Notes: generated by a model from the letters alone, not told the origin. Shown: positions 25,027-37,770, counted from the stretch's first letter. The stretch is 64,000 bases of DNA from Lonicera japonica (GCA_021464415.1 CM038468.1:37250969-37314968); one strand, 5' to 3'. Made by a program: numbers and translations.

Positions 25027-27700
25027 ATGTAGGCTTTGTTAAATTAAAAAACGGAAAAATTTAAATTCAAATTAAAGTATCCCACCAATGATGACTTGCA
25101 TCAAAAAAATGAAAAAATCTTAGAAAAGTCAACAAATGCCTCCCCTTGCAAATCATGTTTGGGTATCGGACAACAAAGAAGCCAGTTCATTCACGTGTTC
25201 AATCTTCAAGCTCAATTTCACATTTCATTATCCTTTCCCATGGGATTATTACTAAGCCAGTTGACCTTGACTTCCATTAATTTCCAATTAAACTTCCTTA
25301 TCCGTGTATCACTTGTATACATTTTAATAATTTTAAAAAAATAAATAATTAATAGTCCATGGTTAAACGTAATTTTAACCCTCTTGATTTTGAATCTTAT
25401 TACAATATATTTTTTATGGAAAAAAATTACAAAAAAAAAGAGTATATAAAAATAAATATACTTACATAACCAGATTCAAGTTATCAATACTCAATACTTT
25501 TAATAGTAGACCCATATTGATACTCTCAACTATATAACAAACTAGGTCTTACCTGTGCTAAACGACACGATGTCATAAAAAAATATTAAGATTGGAAAAA
25601 AAAATCTCTCTGGCTGAACTACAACCAAAATATATATTAAGAAAATTACATATTTAAAAAATCACACAACAAAATAGCAAAGTCATAAATTAAAGATTGA
25701 TATCCTTAGGATGGTAATAGGCAAACTCACATAAATTATCTACCATAGATAGAGATGGTTTGGTAAATCTGGACTCAAACTACCTAATGAATATCATATC
25801 CAACCCGACTGAGGTGGATTTTACGCTTAGCTCTAAACTTGTCTTACTGCCCCATTAGTGTCTGGTTATGCTCTTTAACCATTCTTAATCATTCGGCGGT
25901 ATATACAAAAATTTAAATGTGATTTATAAAAAGAGTTACTAGTTATTGTTGTCAATAAAATGGAAAATTATAAGTACAACAACATTATATATTTTCAAAA
26001 TTTTAATTAAAATACCATCCTTAGTAACATCGTATAGAAATGTAAAATAATTTTTTAAAATTGTTTAAGTTTGTAAAATATTAAACAATTTTTTTTGTTT
26101 TTAAAATTATTAAATTAACATAAGAATTAGGTTGCAACTGAGTTTGACAGTAAAATGATCTGAATGCAAGTTAAATGAAGAAAAAGTGGGTTACAATAAT
26201 TTTTCACAAATTGTCATGATATATCTTATTTTATAGATCTCGATGAGTGTATTTCAAATATATAACTTTTAGTAAATTCGAATTTTTGTATTTACATTTA
26301 ATGCATTTTAAATTTAAAAAAGAAGTTGATGAGAGAGAGTGAGTAGATTGGTGGAATAAAAGAGAGAGAAAAAAATTGTTGACCTATTTGATTTGATATT
26401 TTAACACATCTAGTAGCTCAAAATTTATCTAGTTTATTGTAATAAAATATGACCATTGATTTAATAAATCAGTAATGTGATTTTTTTGTTCCTTATAATA
26501 TGGATATAATTTCCCTATAATATATAATATAGAAAAAAAAAATAAGATTCTAGCATGTATTAAATTGAATGTATAATGAAAAAATAAATAAAATGTCGTG
26601 CCCACCGGCACATGGGGCCGAATTCAGGGCACCAACTAGGCCAACCATTTAAACACCTTTAGGCCAATATTATAGGCAACTTAAACACTTTTGGGCCATA
26701 AATGTGGTGTTTTATTTAAAATGTCTCGTTATTATATGGTGACACTCTCATACTTATATACTCATGTTGAATTTTATAATTTTTTTATGTGGAATTATTA
26801 GTTTGAGCCGACCATTCTCAACATAAAAAATAAATAAAAAAGAAGAAGAGGTACACCAAAAATGGGAGTGGATGAGTACACCATATAGGTTATGGAATGT
26901 CCCATGTTGGAATGTTGAACAGTTCACATCGTAGGGTAAGGTCAAATGGAAGAATAGATTTTATTTTTATTTTTTTTGAACAAAAATGGTTGAATAGTTT
27001 GAAGGTTTCGAATATGACATCCATTTCAAATGTAGCATTATATTGCTACATTTATTATATATTATTAAACGCACGGAGTAGTAATACTTTTCAATTGTTG
27101 AATTCCTAAAATATTTTTCATTTTTTAAAATAGAAAATAAAAATATTTCTAGAACCTAGATTTAAATCCATGATTCAATGTACGAAGAAAATATATTTTT
27201 ACAACATGAACAAACATTCAAAAACTATCATATTTCATTGTGTTTTAAAAGTTACATAATGCATGTAATATAAAAATTATTAGGCAATAAATATTACACA
27301 CACATTATATGCATCACAAAAATTGTATACACGTATGGTCAGTCTCCTATTTAGACGGTCCGTACGTGAACTAGACTTTAGCAAACGGTGTTTTGCCGCT
27401 AAACATATCTCCAAATGTATTGGCAATTGAGAATTGGTAAAAATCCGATCCATATAAAGATAGTTCGTACCACAAACAGAACTATATATAAATATTTACT
27501 AGAACTTATCGCCTGTGCAATATAATACTCAATAATAACTTGACTTTAAAAAGCATGTTATTGCATTTAATTTAATAATGAGAATATATTTTTGTCGTAT
27601 TTAAAATTATGAGTTTGAATCATGAAATATAACCCTTTTGGGAGAAATAAAGAGGAAGAGAATATGAAAAGACATTAATGTAATTAAATCAGGACACTAA
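25027..27700. other. AT-rich intergenic DNA, no gene seen
   Basis: No recognised gene, RNA or well-bounded element. A slightly GC-richer patch near 26596-26700 (CCCACCGGCACATGGGGCCG) has no coding motif. The open frames of 60-82 codons are not supported by anything else. Confidence 0.35.
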
Positions 27701-28011
27701 GGTTTCGTTTGGTTTACAGAAGGGAAATCAATTTTCTTGTCTTTTTTATGTAGGTGAAAAACTAAAGTTCTTGTCAAGTTTCTTTTTTTATATTTGGTAA
27801 AGCATGGAAAGTATTTAGGTAGGGGTATTATTGTTCAAAATTTTCGTAATAAATGCTAGAAAAAATAAATCCCATAGGTTTTGAGAAGAATAATTTTACC
27901 CCCTACTTTCTCTTCTATCATAAAAATGTTTCCGAAATTTATACTTACCAAACAAAGAAAATGAAACACTTTTCTTTTTTAAATTCTCAAATTAACGAAT
28001 TAAACGAGGCG
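27701..28011. mobile_element. 311-bp PIF/Harbinger-like MITE
   Basis: It begins GGTTTCGTTTGGTTTACAGA and ends ACGAATTAAACGAGGCG, flanked by TAA on both sides (27698-27700 and 28012-28014). The inside (GTGAAAAACTAAAGTTC, CTTGTCAAGTTTC, TTTAGGTAGG, AATAAATGCTAG) is shared with the two elements at 37136-37770. Confidence 0.82.
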
Positions 28012-28454
28012 TAAAAGAAAAATATGTTTAATTAATAATACAAATATATTTATGATAATTAAGGTCTAGAAGATATTGGAGGGAGTTAACATCTGCTCTA
28101 GAAGAGCTGAAAAATAATATTAATTCATTATTTGCTTCAAGAAGGAAATCAGATCACATCAATCTTTATCCAAAGGACACCTCATCCTCCACAATTTTCT
28201 AATATTTCAAGGTAGAAATTATTGAACCAAGACAAAGCAAACATAAATACATAAATCCATAGTTTATATAAGATTTGAAATTAGCAAAAGAGTTGACATA
28301 AAGCCAGTAATTACTGTGAGCAGGGACAATAAATAATGAATTGACAAAAAAATAAAATTAATAAACATTATAAATTAATGGACAGCCAAAATAGAAAGCA
28401 TTAAGACCATTCTAACGGTTATTACCACTAATACAAATTTCTAAAATGTCAAAT

Positions 28455-29870
28455 TGTATAAAATCTTTTAAATAGGCTGCGGCGGGGCCAAGCGTTAGAT
28501 AAGGTGGGCCCACTTCAATTTTTAAAATGTGTTTATTTGTACTAACTATTTATTAAAAAAAAAAGTTTAAATTTAATAAGTAATAAAATATATTTTTGCT
28601 CACTTCATTTTACGTAAAAATTTCTATTATGCCCCCATTTTGTAAATTATTTTAAACTTTATAGTTAAGAGTAATAAAAAATTTAAAAGATTTTAGAGTC
28701 CATTTGATAACAATATGAAAAATAAAAATAAAAATAGTTGATTTTTGTAAAAAATTAAAAACTAAATTGAAATATATAGTGAGATATCTTCTTACTTTAT
28801 GATTTTTTTCATGGATAAATTTTCTTTGGTAGTTGAAGAAAAAAAAATTTACAAAAAATTATAAAGGATGAAAGATATATATTCATAAAATAAGTATGAA
28901 ATATAAAATATCTTATTACATATCAGTCTTTATTTTATGTGTTTCATGTTGTTATTAAATGGAGCCTTATTATTTTAAAAAGTCATATATGTTATAGCTA
29001 ACTTTTTTGGCCCCAATATTATTAAATTCTGGTTCTGCCACTACAAATAGGAGTTATATATATGTGTCCATAAATGCGACATGGCATCTAAGTGACATCG
29101 TAAATGAGTCGTACGAAAAAATTATATCACTTAATTGACGGGTGCATTGGATAAAAAATGTTGAAAAATAATTGAAAACACTATTAAATTTATCTCAATT
29201 AAAATTTGTAATGTACGTAATACATTTAACGCCTTAAGACCTTATATTATATCTTACTTCCAAATATTTATTTAAGGGTATGGTTATTGGCACTTCAACT
29301 GAATCTTCTAAAAATCCAAAATCTATGACAAGTGTCCCTAAAAATACAAGCGCTAAAAATCATATTCAAGTATTAGAGGACTCACTTAGAATATTAATAA
29401 CTATACTTTTTAAAAAAAAAAATTACATATTCAAATCTTTTTCGAAAACAATTCAGTAGCCCCCACTGTCCCTTAGCTAGCTCTATCATGTCGCTATTCA
29501 AACCTAACATAAATTTTAAAATTTGTATTGGAATTCTCCAATTCAAAATTGGAGGTAATGACGCAAAATAGCTTCTCTAAATATTAAATTAATTGGAAGG
29601 ACATTATATTTATTTTTTGCACTCGTTTAGTTAAAATAAAGTAATTAATAGTATTATTTAGATTAATACATCAAAGCCAAATGTGTTTGAGGCCCTACGC
29701 GGAAAGAATATAATTTTCTACAAGACTAGACGAAAATTAAGCAAAAAAATGAGGGGCGCCGAACTTGACCTAAAAAGTTATCAAAAACAAAACCATTGGT
29801 CAGCGTACCTTTTACCTAGAACCCAAAGACCCGCCTGGGCCCTGGGCTTTATATGATTTGTCTTTTGGGG
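28455..29870 (+). repeat. Diverged copy of the 18.2-19.9 kb block
   Basis: It follows the 18160-19900 sequence in order: TTTGTAAATTATTTTAAACT, TTCTGGTTCTGCCA, GGTGCATTGGATAAAAAATG, AAGGGTATGGTTATTGGCAC, then TATAATTTTCTACAAG and GAGGGGCGCCGAACTTGACC. Separate insertions and deletions are present. It shows that the duplicated segment was at least 1.4 kb. No coding content was recognised. Confidence 0.75.
28696..28976. mobile_element. Diverged PIF/Harbinger MITE
   Basis: The ends GAGTCCATTTGATAACAATA and TGTTGTTATTAAATGGAGCC are inverted and flanked by TTA (28693-28695 and 28977-28979). It is an older member of the family at 12153 and 18651. The matching place in the paralogous block (18310-18400) lacks it. 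Confidence 0.75.
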
Positions 29871-31058
29871 CGAAGAAGAAATTTTTTTTTCCAAGAAAAA
29901 AGAAAGATATAATTCTTTTTTCTTATACTAGATTACTCTGCACAAGCGAAAAGTGTGCGACTTCATGTAAGTACTTTAATGATAATGGTATATGATCTAG
30001 TAGTTAAGTGTGCTTTATATAGTTTAGGAACAGTTTTAGATCATGTTGTAACCAAATTTTTTTTATGTAAAACAAAATCACGTGGATGTCTAAATTATCC
30101 TGCATATGCGATGTCTATCGCATGTATATAATTTGAAGTATAAAGTTTGACAATAATGATAAATGGTTCAGTAGTTAAGTATGAAGTTATATTGTTATGT
30201 TAAATGTTCGACTCTTGTTGCAAGTATTTTTTTAATATACAATAAAATCGCAGAGATAAAATTGAAAATAAAAAATATGAAACAACTTTAGGCGATTGAA
30301 ATAGGTTAGATATTTCTTATTATACATAGAAATTAGCTTTCACTTTATTAATACATGCGAAACTAGTGGAATTCAAACTCGAGTGGCCTATATGAATTAG
30401 AGTAATACACTCATCAAATTTAGCTTTTGCTTGAAATTAGAAGTTATATTTTTTATTTATACATATATATATATATGTGTGTAATTAAATTGAGCATATA
30501 GTCTCTCTTTTGATTTAACATAATATACACAAATAAATTTAATATGCAACGTGGAGTTTTCAAAATTCGAAACGTATTGAAACCGTAGTAAAACGCTGGA
30601 GTGAGCATGTATCCAAACTTTTTATCAGAAAGAAAAAACAAAATAAAATTTTAGACTGCATTAAAAAAAAGATCGAACTAAAAACCAAAATCTATTTTTA
30701 ATCAAAAAGAAAAGGTTAGCAAGAATAGATAAAATTATACTTATTCAATAAATATTATACCGTATTTATTGAATAGAAGGTCCACGTATTATTCCAATTA
30801 GGCACCTAAATCAGAAGAATCTGCACTGATTTAAATATAAATCAACATCAGGTGTCGGTTCTGGTTGGCCAGTTTCACAACCTTTAGTGCATACAAATTC
30901 AACCATGCAACCTAATCACTTCTGAATTTTTTTTTTTAAAAAAAAAATTAAACTTTAAACAAATCCACACGCTTTCACCAGTTGTCTCTATATATATACA
31001 TTCACATTCAGAAACTTCCTCATTTCCTCAACATCACCACCACCCTCCGGCTGCCATC
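29871..31058. other. Gene-free flank and promoter side of the receptor kinase gene
   Basis: Mostly AT-rich sequence. At 30150-30240, TGGTTCAGTAGTTAAGTA followed by ATGTTCGACTCTTG looks like worn A and B boxes of a tRNA-derived repeat. A similar phrase (GATCTAGTAGTTAAGTGTGC) occurs near 29996. The last 200 bases are the promoter and 5' UTR of the kinase gene. Confidence 0.35.
30988..30998 (+). promoter_or_regulatory. TATA box of the receptor kinase gene
   Basis: CTCTATATATATACATTC lies about 65 bp before the start codon at 31059. It is followed by a C/T/A-rich leader (CCTCAACATCACCACCACCC), which is normal for a plant 5' UTR. The position fits a TATA box with a short leader of about 30-40 bases. 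Confidence 0.6.
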
Positions 31059-33564
31059 ATGCAGTTGAGCCGCCTCTGCTACGTTTTGCCGGCAGACTCG
31101 GACGAAATCGAGCCAGTTCACCATAATCATGATAATCAAACATCAACAAAAGAGCCACAACCCCACCGCCACTGCGGCAGCCAAGTAACCGCCATCCTCC
31201 GCCACTCGCTCCACCGGTTCTTTGACTTGAAATGGTTAACCTTTTCGTGTTTTTGTTATGCAAAAAGTCAAAACTCCGGTTCTTTCCACGATACTGAAGG
31301 AGTTAACTTCTCCGAGAAAGTCGGTGGCGATAATCCGAGGACTTTTAGCTATGCCGAGCTCTACATAGGCTCTAGTGGATTTAGTGAAGATGAAGTTCTT
31401 GGAAGTGGAGGTTTTGGTAGGGTTTATAGAGCAGTTTTACCGAGCGATGGAACAATCGTGGCCGTTAAATGCGTGGCGGAGAGGGGGGAAAGGTTCGAGA
31501 AGACGTTCGCAGCTGAGCTGGTGGCAGTGGCCCATCTCCGCCACCGGAATCTTGTCCGCCTCCGTGGGTGGTGTGTCCATGAAGACCAATTGCTTCTTGT
31601 CTATGACTACATGCCTAACCGGAGCCTCGACAGGGTACTTTTTCGGCGGCCAGAAAGTAAAGGGGCAGCGGCACCACCACTGCTTAGTTGGGAGAGGAGG
31701 AAAAAAATAATTGGCGGGTTGGCGGCGGCACTTTATTATCTACATGAACAATTGGAGACTCAAATCATACACCGGGACGTGAAGACTAGCAATGTTATGC
31801 TCGACTCTAATTATAACGCGAGGCTAGGCGATTTTGGCTTGGCTAGGTGGCTCGAACACGAGCTTGAGTACCGGATAAGCACGCCATCGGTCAAGAACCG
31901 GCAGTTCCGGCTGGCAGAAACCACCAGAATTGGCGGCACGATTGGGTACTTGCCACCAGAGAGCTTCCAAAGACGGAGCATTGCCACAGCAAAGTCCGAC
32001 GTTTTTAGCTTCGGGATCGTAGTGTTGGAGGTGGTTTCGGGGCGGCGAGCAGTGGATCTAACGTTCCAAGACGATAAAATTGTCTTGCTTGATTGGATCC
32101 GAAGACTCTCTGATGAAGGGAGCCTTCTAGAAGCGGGGGATAGCCGGCTTCTAGATGGGTCCTACAAGCTTTCCGAGATGGAACAGTTGATCCATCTCGG
32201 ACTCCTATGCACCCTTCATGAACCGCGGTCAAGACCTAACATGAAATGGGTAGTGGAAGCGCTTTCCGGCCAATTTTACAAGTTGCCGGATCTTCCTTCC
32301 TTTAAATCCCACCCTCTATACATCTCTCTATCTTCCGCCAACAAGCAGTGGCACCAGCAACACGAGATCACCCAACACCGTCACCTCCAGTGGGAGGTCA
32401 TCATCCACCACCACCACCACTACCGCCAGCGCTACCACCGTTTCATCCACTTTTGTTACCGCCAATGGAGAAACCATGTATGCAACAGCAGAAAACGGAG
32501 ATGGTGATATCCGGTCTACCGACAGCCGCCGCTGCCAATCGAGTCCTTTTCTGATGGTCGAAACTCCTCGCGAAATAACCTTCAAGGAACTTGTTTCTGC
32601 CACAAACAATTTCTCTGATTCTCGAAGAGTGGCAGAGCTAGACTTCGGAACGGCTTACCACGGCTTCCTCGAAAACCGCCACCACATACTCGTAAAGAGA
32701 CTGGGCATGAAGACATGCCCAGCGTTGCGAGCCCGCTTCTCGAACGAGCTCCAAAATCTAGGGAGGCTCCGCCACCGGAACCTCATACAGCTCCGTGGAT
32801 GGTGCACTGAGCAAGGAGAGATGCTCGTGGTCTACGATTACTCGGCGAATTGCCTCTTAAGCAACCGCCTTTTCCATCACGACCGGAAGATCCTAAGATG
32901 GAACAACCGTTACAACATAGTCAAATCGCTGGCCTCGGCGATTCTTTATCTCCATGAAGAATGGGAAGAGCAAGTGATCCACCGGAATATTACCTCCTCC
33001 GCTGTGATTCTTGATCCAGACCTAAACCCGAGGCTCACTTGCTTCGCCCTAGCCGAGTTCTTGACAAGGAACGAGCATAGCCACCATGTGGTGATCGACA
33101 AGAAGAGCTCGGTCCGCGGGATTTTTGGGTACATATCGCCGGAAAGTATGGAATCTGACGGTGGTGCCACCACCATGGCTGATGTTTACAGCTTTGGAGT
33201 GGTGGTTCTCGAGGTGGTTAGCGGTCAAATGGCTGTTGACTTCCGGCGCCCCGAGGTACTATTGGTGAGGAGAGTACAAGAGTTCGAAGCACGGAAGAGG
33301 AAGTACGAGGAATTGGCAGATTGGAGAATGGACGGAGAGTACAATCACAAGGAGCTGGTGAGGCTGGTGAAATTAGGAATGGCGTGCACGAGATCAAACC
33401 CGGAGTTGAGACCGAGTATGAGGGAGATTGTGAGAATACTTGATGGGAATGATAGATGTTTTATGGAAGAAGGGATGAAGAAAGAGAAAATGGAAGAATG
33501 GAAAGAGAAAAATGCTTGTTCTTTGGCATTGGTTAGGAGAATCCAAGCTCTAGGAATACAATGA
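31059..33564 (+). CDS. LECRKS2: Receptor-like protein kinase S.2 homologue (two kinase domains, one frameshift)
   Basis: The N terminus (MQLSRLCYVLPADSDEIEP) and overall plan match the plant S.2 kinase (Arabidopsis protein about 850 aa). The gene is intronless. Kinase 1 has a glycine loop GSGGFG (115-120), Lys137 in VAVK, Glu153, HRD (238-240), DFG (258-260) and PPE (299-301), so it looks active. Frame 3 is open to 32507, but homology switches to another frame after YISLSS. Skipping one base near 32337 joins PTSSGTSNTR and a Thr/Ser-rich linker to the second domain, which ends at 33564, for 834 aa. Kinase 2 has HRN for HRD (Asn codon at 32986) and CFA for DFG, so it is a pseudokinase, as in relatives. 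No lectin domain or signal peptide is seen. The frameshift could be a real mutation or an assembly error. Confidence 0.9.
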
Positions 33565-34235
33565 TGCACCAAATATGTAGCAAAAGGTATATAGATAGAT
33601 AATGTATAATTAATGTTTTCCAGGAGTTTGATTTTTTTTTTTTTTTTTTATTTTTTATTTTGTTTTCTTTCTTCTGGGAAATTTGTGAACTTGTTTTATT
33701 TTTTGGTTGGTGGTGAAATATCAGCGTGTGTGTTATCTCATATACACTTTCTCATAACTGAAATTCTGATTATATATTGTTCTGTCAAATTGATCATTAG
33801 AAGAAGAGTTCCTATAAGTTGTAGAGAACAAGAACAGATTTAGGAATTTAATTGAGTTAATATCTACTCAAAGAATTTCAGTTTAGAAAGGTTTACACAC
33901 TCATGCACATATATACAGCCAGGCTCTAAAACTGACCAGTTCGTTCGCTATTGGAGACATCTTTTTCGTCACTAGTGGATTTACCTTTGAAATTTTCGTC
34001 ATTGATAGGCAATCTGCAAATGGATGGTCCATTTGAGAGCCTGACAACATATATATATACATATGAACATTTGTAGACATGGATCTCTCCGACCTCCCTT
34101 CATAATGTTTCCTGTCAAAGGGATTTCATTATCAATTGTCGATACATACCAAGTTGAGCAAAGCAAAGAAGAATTCCCGGAAGCTGAGCCTTTCCATTAC
34201 TGTCCCAGTCCATTTCTTCTGCAATCATTCACATA
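33565..34235 (+). repeat. Duplicated 3' flank, copy 1
   Basis: This stretch includes the presumed 3' UTR of the receptor kinase gene and matches 34986-35610. Shared phrases are TATATAGATAGATAATGTA, CTTTCTTCTGGGAAATTT, AGGAATTTAATT, CACATATATACAGCCA and CCATTACTGTCCCAGTCCAT. An EF-hand-like exon remnant lies at its end on the - strand. Confidence 0.85.
34150..34218 (-). pseudogene. EF-hand-like exon remnant
   Basis: The - strand reads TTGCAG, then 69 bases, then GTATGT, so both splice sites are present. In one phase it encodes EMDWDSNGKAQLPGILLCFA. The D-x-D-x-N-G start matches a calcium-binding EF-hand loop, but position 12 is Gly instead of Glu. A worse copy (YWDGNGERSASGN) lies at 35531-35592 in the duplicated flank. 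No other convincing exons were found, although a weak candidate (FTESDNGISTLLLG) lies at 36890-37010. It is probably a decaying EF-hand gene; it could also be chance. Confidence 0.35.
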
Positions 34236-34639
34236 ATCGAAGAGAGTGTTAAAAGAACATGTATAAAAGGCAACTGCAAATCTAATAAGTAGCCACCCAG
34301 TAAGTGAAATCAATACGTAAATCTAATGTGAAGAGGATTTATCCCGCGGAGAATCCCCATTTAATGCCTTCCTAATCTTTTGTCATATATATAGCACATA
34401 TATGTCGCACAGAAAGGTTTTTGTCAACATTAAACTAAGCCTTCTAATGGATCAACCCTTCAGTGACCCAAATATGTTTTTGGGTAAATCATAAGTGGTT
34501 TGTTCGTGTTCAGTTAATGGGTCGAATCAAGAACTATCAGCTTAAACTACAGACAATGTTTCAAAAATTCGCTGGACCATATGCGTGCAATTGAGGGCAA
34601 TAAAAGAAACTATAATCGAATTCACTGGACCACATGAAT

Positions 34640-34730
34640 GCAGCTTCATTATACGGGGTTTGTGAGATTTGGTACATTGATTATGTCCCGAAAAGGAAAT
34701 GGAAATGTCAATTTGAGACGGAGGGATTAC
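34640..34730. mobile_element. Stowaway MITE fragment (right half)
   Basis: TTTGGTACATTGATTATGTC, CCGAAAAGGAAATGG and GAGACGGAGGGATTACA match the right half of the full element at 42044-42280. The left half is missing or unrecognisable. Confidence 0.55.
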
Positions 34731-34985
34731 ATTACTTGTCAGGTGTCCTGCTTCTCTCGTATTTTGAAAGTATTTAGAAACCATCAAGAATCCTTTTCCT
34801 TTTAGTGCATATATTAATTGCATCTCATAAACGCAAAACTCGTTCAAAGGAAAAGGCAGCAAAGGAATGAAGTAATCATAGTAATGCACCTTAAAAGTAC
34901 TTTCTTAGAATCATAAAATACCAGCAGAAAAAAACACAGAATCACTATGGCGTGTCCAAGCTAGCTATACAATGATACTCACACT

Positions 34986-35610
34986 AAAACATGTAGCAAA
35001 GAGTATATAGATAGATAATGTAAAACTAAATGTTTTCTAGGAGTTTCATTTTTTTATCTTTCTTCTGGGAAATTTATGAACTTTTTTTTTGGTTGATGGT
35101 GTAAATATCAGTGTGTTATTTGATATACCCCCTTTTTTTCATAATTGAAATGCTGGTTATATATTGATCTGTCAAATTCATCGTTATAAGAGTTCCTCTA
35201 AGCTTTATAGAACAGATTTAGGAATTTAATTAACTTAATATTTACTCAAAAGAATTTCAGTTTAGAGAGTGGTTCACAGAGTCTTGCACATATATACAGC
35301 CAAGCTCTAAAACTGATCGGTCTGTTCACTACCGGGGACGTCTTTTTCGTCACGAATACATTTACCAACAAATTTCCATCACTAAAAGCCAGTTGCAAAT
35401 GAATGGTCAGAGCCTGGCTACAGAAAAATAATATATATATATATATTCATACATATGGATCTCTGATTGATTCCAGTCAAAAGCATTTCATCATCTGTTT
35501 CAATCGAGCCCCATTTGACCAAAGCAAAGAACAATTCCCTGAAGCTGACCTTTCTCCATTACCGTCCCAGTACATTCCTTCTGCAAGTATATTCATGATG
35601 TTTACCTAGC
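34986..35610 (+). repeat. Duplicated 3' flank, copy 2
   Basis: This is a second copy of 33565-34235, offset by about 1.42 kb, with many small differences. It does not include any of the kinase coding region, so only the flank was duplicated. It contains a broken version of the EF-hand-like exon. Confidence 0.85.
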
Positions 35611-37135
35611 CCCCTTCCTGGTCCTTCCGAACAAAATCTTTCAAACCCTGGCTCACAGCTAGATAGAGAGAAAAGTGGGAAGATTGAATCTTAGTATCGC
35701 AAAAAAATACATGTAAAAAAACAAAAAAAAGACTAATAAGACCACCAGGGCCACCACATCTCTATCTGGTAGTAATACCAGTAACTTTATTAAGGCAGTA
35801 ATTATGCATATTTGAATCCTCTAGGTATTCATAGTATCAATTGATCTTTCCACTAATATAAAAACGGAAAAAATGAGCAAGGTTTTGAGATTATTTCAAT
35901 ATCCGTTTCCATGATATTCCTTCCTAATACTTTCATAGCTTCATTCATGAATTCCATGCATATTTTTCCATGATTTCTCTCTTTCTATTTCCATCTGGAT
36001 AGGCAGAAGTGTGAGTGTCATTTGGCCTTGTGTATTTTGATTTTATACTGTTCAGGATCAAATCCTTTTTCTGTTCTTGTTGTATTCCTAATGTCCAAGT
36101 ATCTCAGTCCTGGAAGAAGATCAAAGATGCAAGGCATCACCAAGTTCCGAATCACTACGACCTCTCGAGGTCACAACTAACAAATACTTGTTCTTGCACT
36201 TTATGATAATAAGTTAAGAAATTCAGAACTTGCCTCTTGTCATTTCCCTAATTCATGAGCATCTTACTAAAATATTGTATTTTTTTACTTTTCGGGAATT
36301 TTGGTAAATTTTCTCCCATATATGGTATGTTATTAAATCTATCTTCATCATACTCAATCATTACTCAAAATGTAATCCCATTATATCACAATGAATTCCT
36401 AAGATTTTGCAGCTAAATCAACATAATACTGCAAACAAATGTGTTTGGCAACCCAATTCCTAGCCTTGGAGCAAAAATTAGCCTACACAATTCCACTAAT
36501 CTTTGCTCAAATTCCAATTCCAAAGCTCAGAATTGGGTGGCCAAACACGCCATAACTGTAATCACATTTTAATCTAAGCATTCACATAGTAATCAACTAC
36601 CCAAAAATCAATAATTATAGTGAAAAAAAACCTAACTGACACCTGCTAAAATAGCATTCTAGTTCATCCATATATCATCAGTAAGGCAAATATAAATCCG
36701 CATAACAAATAAATAGCACAAATATCAAGCTTCAATTATGATCAGTATAAGCTGCTCAAGGTACGGTAACGTACCAGTACATCTTAAATCTTCACTGAAT
36801 GCTAATTATTCAAATTGAAATTTATTGAAAAATGAATTGTATATAATAAGAGATTAAAGAATATTTGAAGAACAGAGTCTTACCCCCAGTGAATCTTTCG
36901 CTCCTTTTGTATAAGAGATGAAAAGAGTAAAGTGGAAGGGAATTGGATTCCCCAAAAGCAATGTTGAAATGCCATTATCACTTTCGGTAAATCTCCGACA
37001 CATTGCAGTACAATGTATTAGAGCATCTCCAATGCGATGGAAAAAATTGTTGTTCAATGCACCCATCAATAATATCAATCAAGCGTACATGGTAAAAAGG
37101 AGAATAGACATGGTACATGTTACTCTTTACTTATT
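35611..37135. other. Intergenic DNA, no gene seen
   Basis: No recognised gene. At 36854-37010 the - strand carries a frame with CRRFTESDNGIS and a possible donor (GGGGGTAAGA). This may be another worn exon of the EF-hand-like remnant; support is weak. A pair CTAATTCATGAG / GCTCAGAATTGGGTGG occurs in a patch (36440-36550) that ends GGCCAAACACGCC, typical of MITE ends. Confidence 0.3.
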
Positions 37136-37459
37136 GGTCAGATTTAATTTACGGAAGAGAAATCAATTTCTTTGTCATTTTTATTGATGTGGAAAATTAA
37201 AATTTTTGTCAAGTTTCTTTTCTTTTGTTTGGTAAAGTATGAAAAGTATTTAGGTAAAAGGGTATTGTTGTCCAAAAATTTTATAATAAATGCTAAAAAA
37301 TCACAAAAGAAAATCAATATCATAGGTTTTGAAAGAAATGACTTTACCTCATATTTTTTTCACTGTTAGAAAAGTGTTTCCGAAATTTGTGCTTGTCAAA
37401 TAAAGGAAATAAGAGACTTTCTTTTCCTAAATGCTCAAATCCGTGAATCAAATGAAGCC
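37136..37459. mobile_element. MITE of the 27701 family, first of a head-to-tail pair
   Basis: It starts GGTCAGATTTAATTTACGGA and ends CCGTGAATCAAATGAAGCC-TTA. The body matches the elements at 27701-28011 and 37463-37770. Its right TTA (37460-37462) is also the left TTA of the next element. Confidence 0.75.
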
Positions 37460-37462
37460 TTA

Positions 37463-37770
37463 GGTCTCGTTAAGAACGGAAATCAATTCCCTTATTTTTT
37501 TATGGAGGTGAAAAACTAAAGTTCCTGTCAAGTTTTATTTCTTGTGTTTCGTAAAACATGAAAATTATTTAGGTAGGAATATTGTTGTCCAAAAATTTTA
37601 TAATAAATGCTAGGAAATCATAAGGAAAAATCAATCCCATGAATTTTGAGAGGAATGATTTTACCCTATACTTTCCCTCTGTCAGGAATCTCGGAATTTG
37701 TGCTTAATAAACAAAGAAAAAGAAAGATTTTTCTTTCCTGAGTGCTCAAATCCGTGAACTAAACGAAACC
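37463..37770. mobile_element. MITE of the 27701 family, second of a head-to-tail pair
   Basis: It begins GGTCTCGTTAAGAACGGAAA and ends CGTGAACTAAACGAAACC, flanked by TTA (37460-37462 and 37771-37773). It is 308 bp, in the same orientation as its neighbour. The pair probably arose by insertion of one copy into the target duplication of the other. Confidence 0.82.

Noticed and set aside
32005..32232. 75-codon antisense frame, and 32328-32609 (93 codons, -)
   Set aside because: Shadows of the receptor kinase coding sequence on the other strand.
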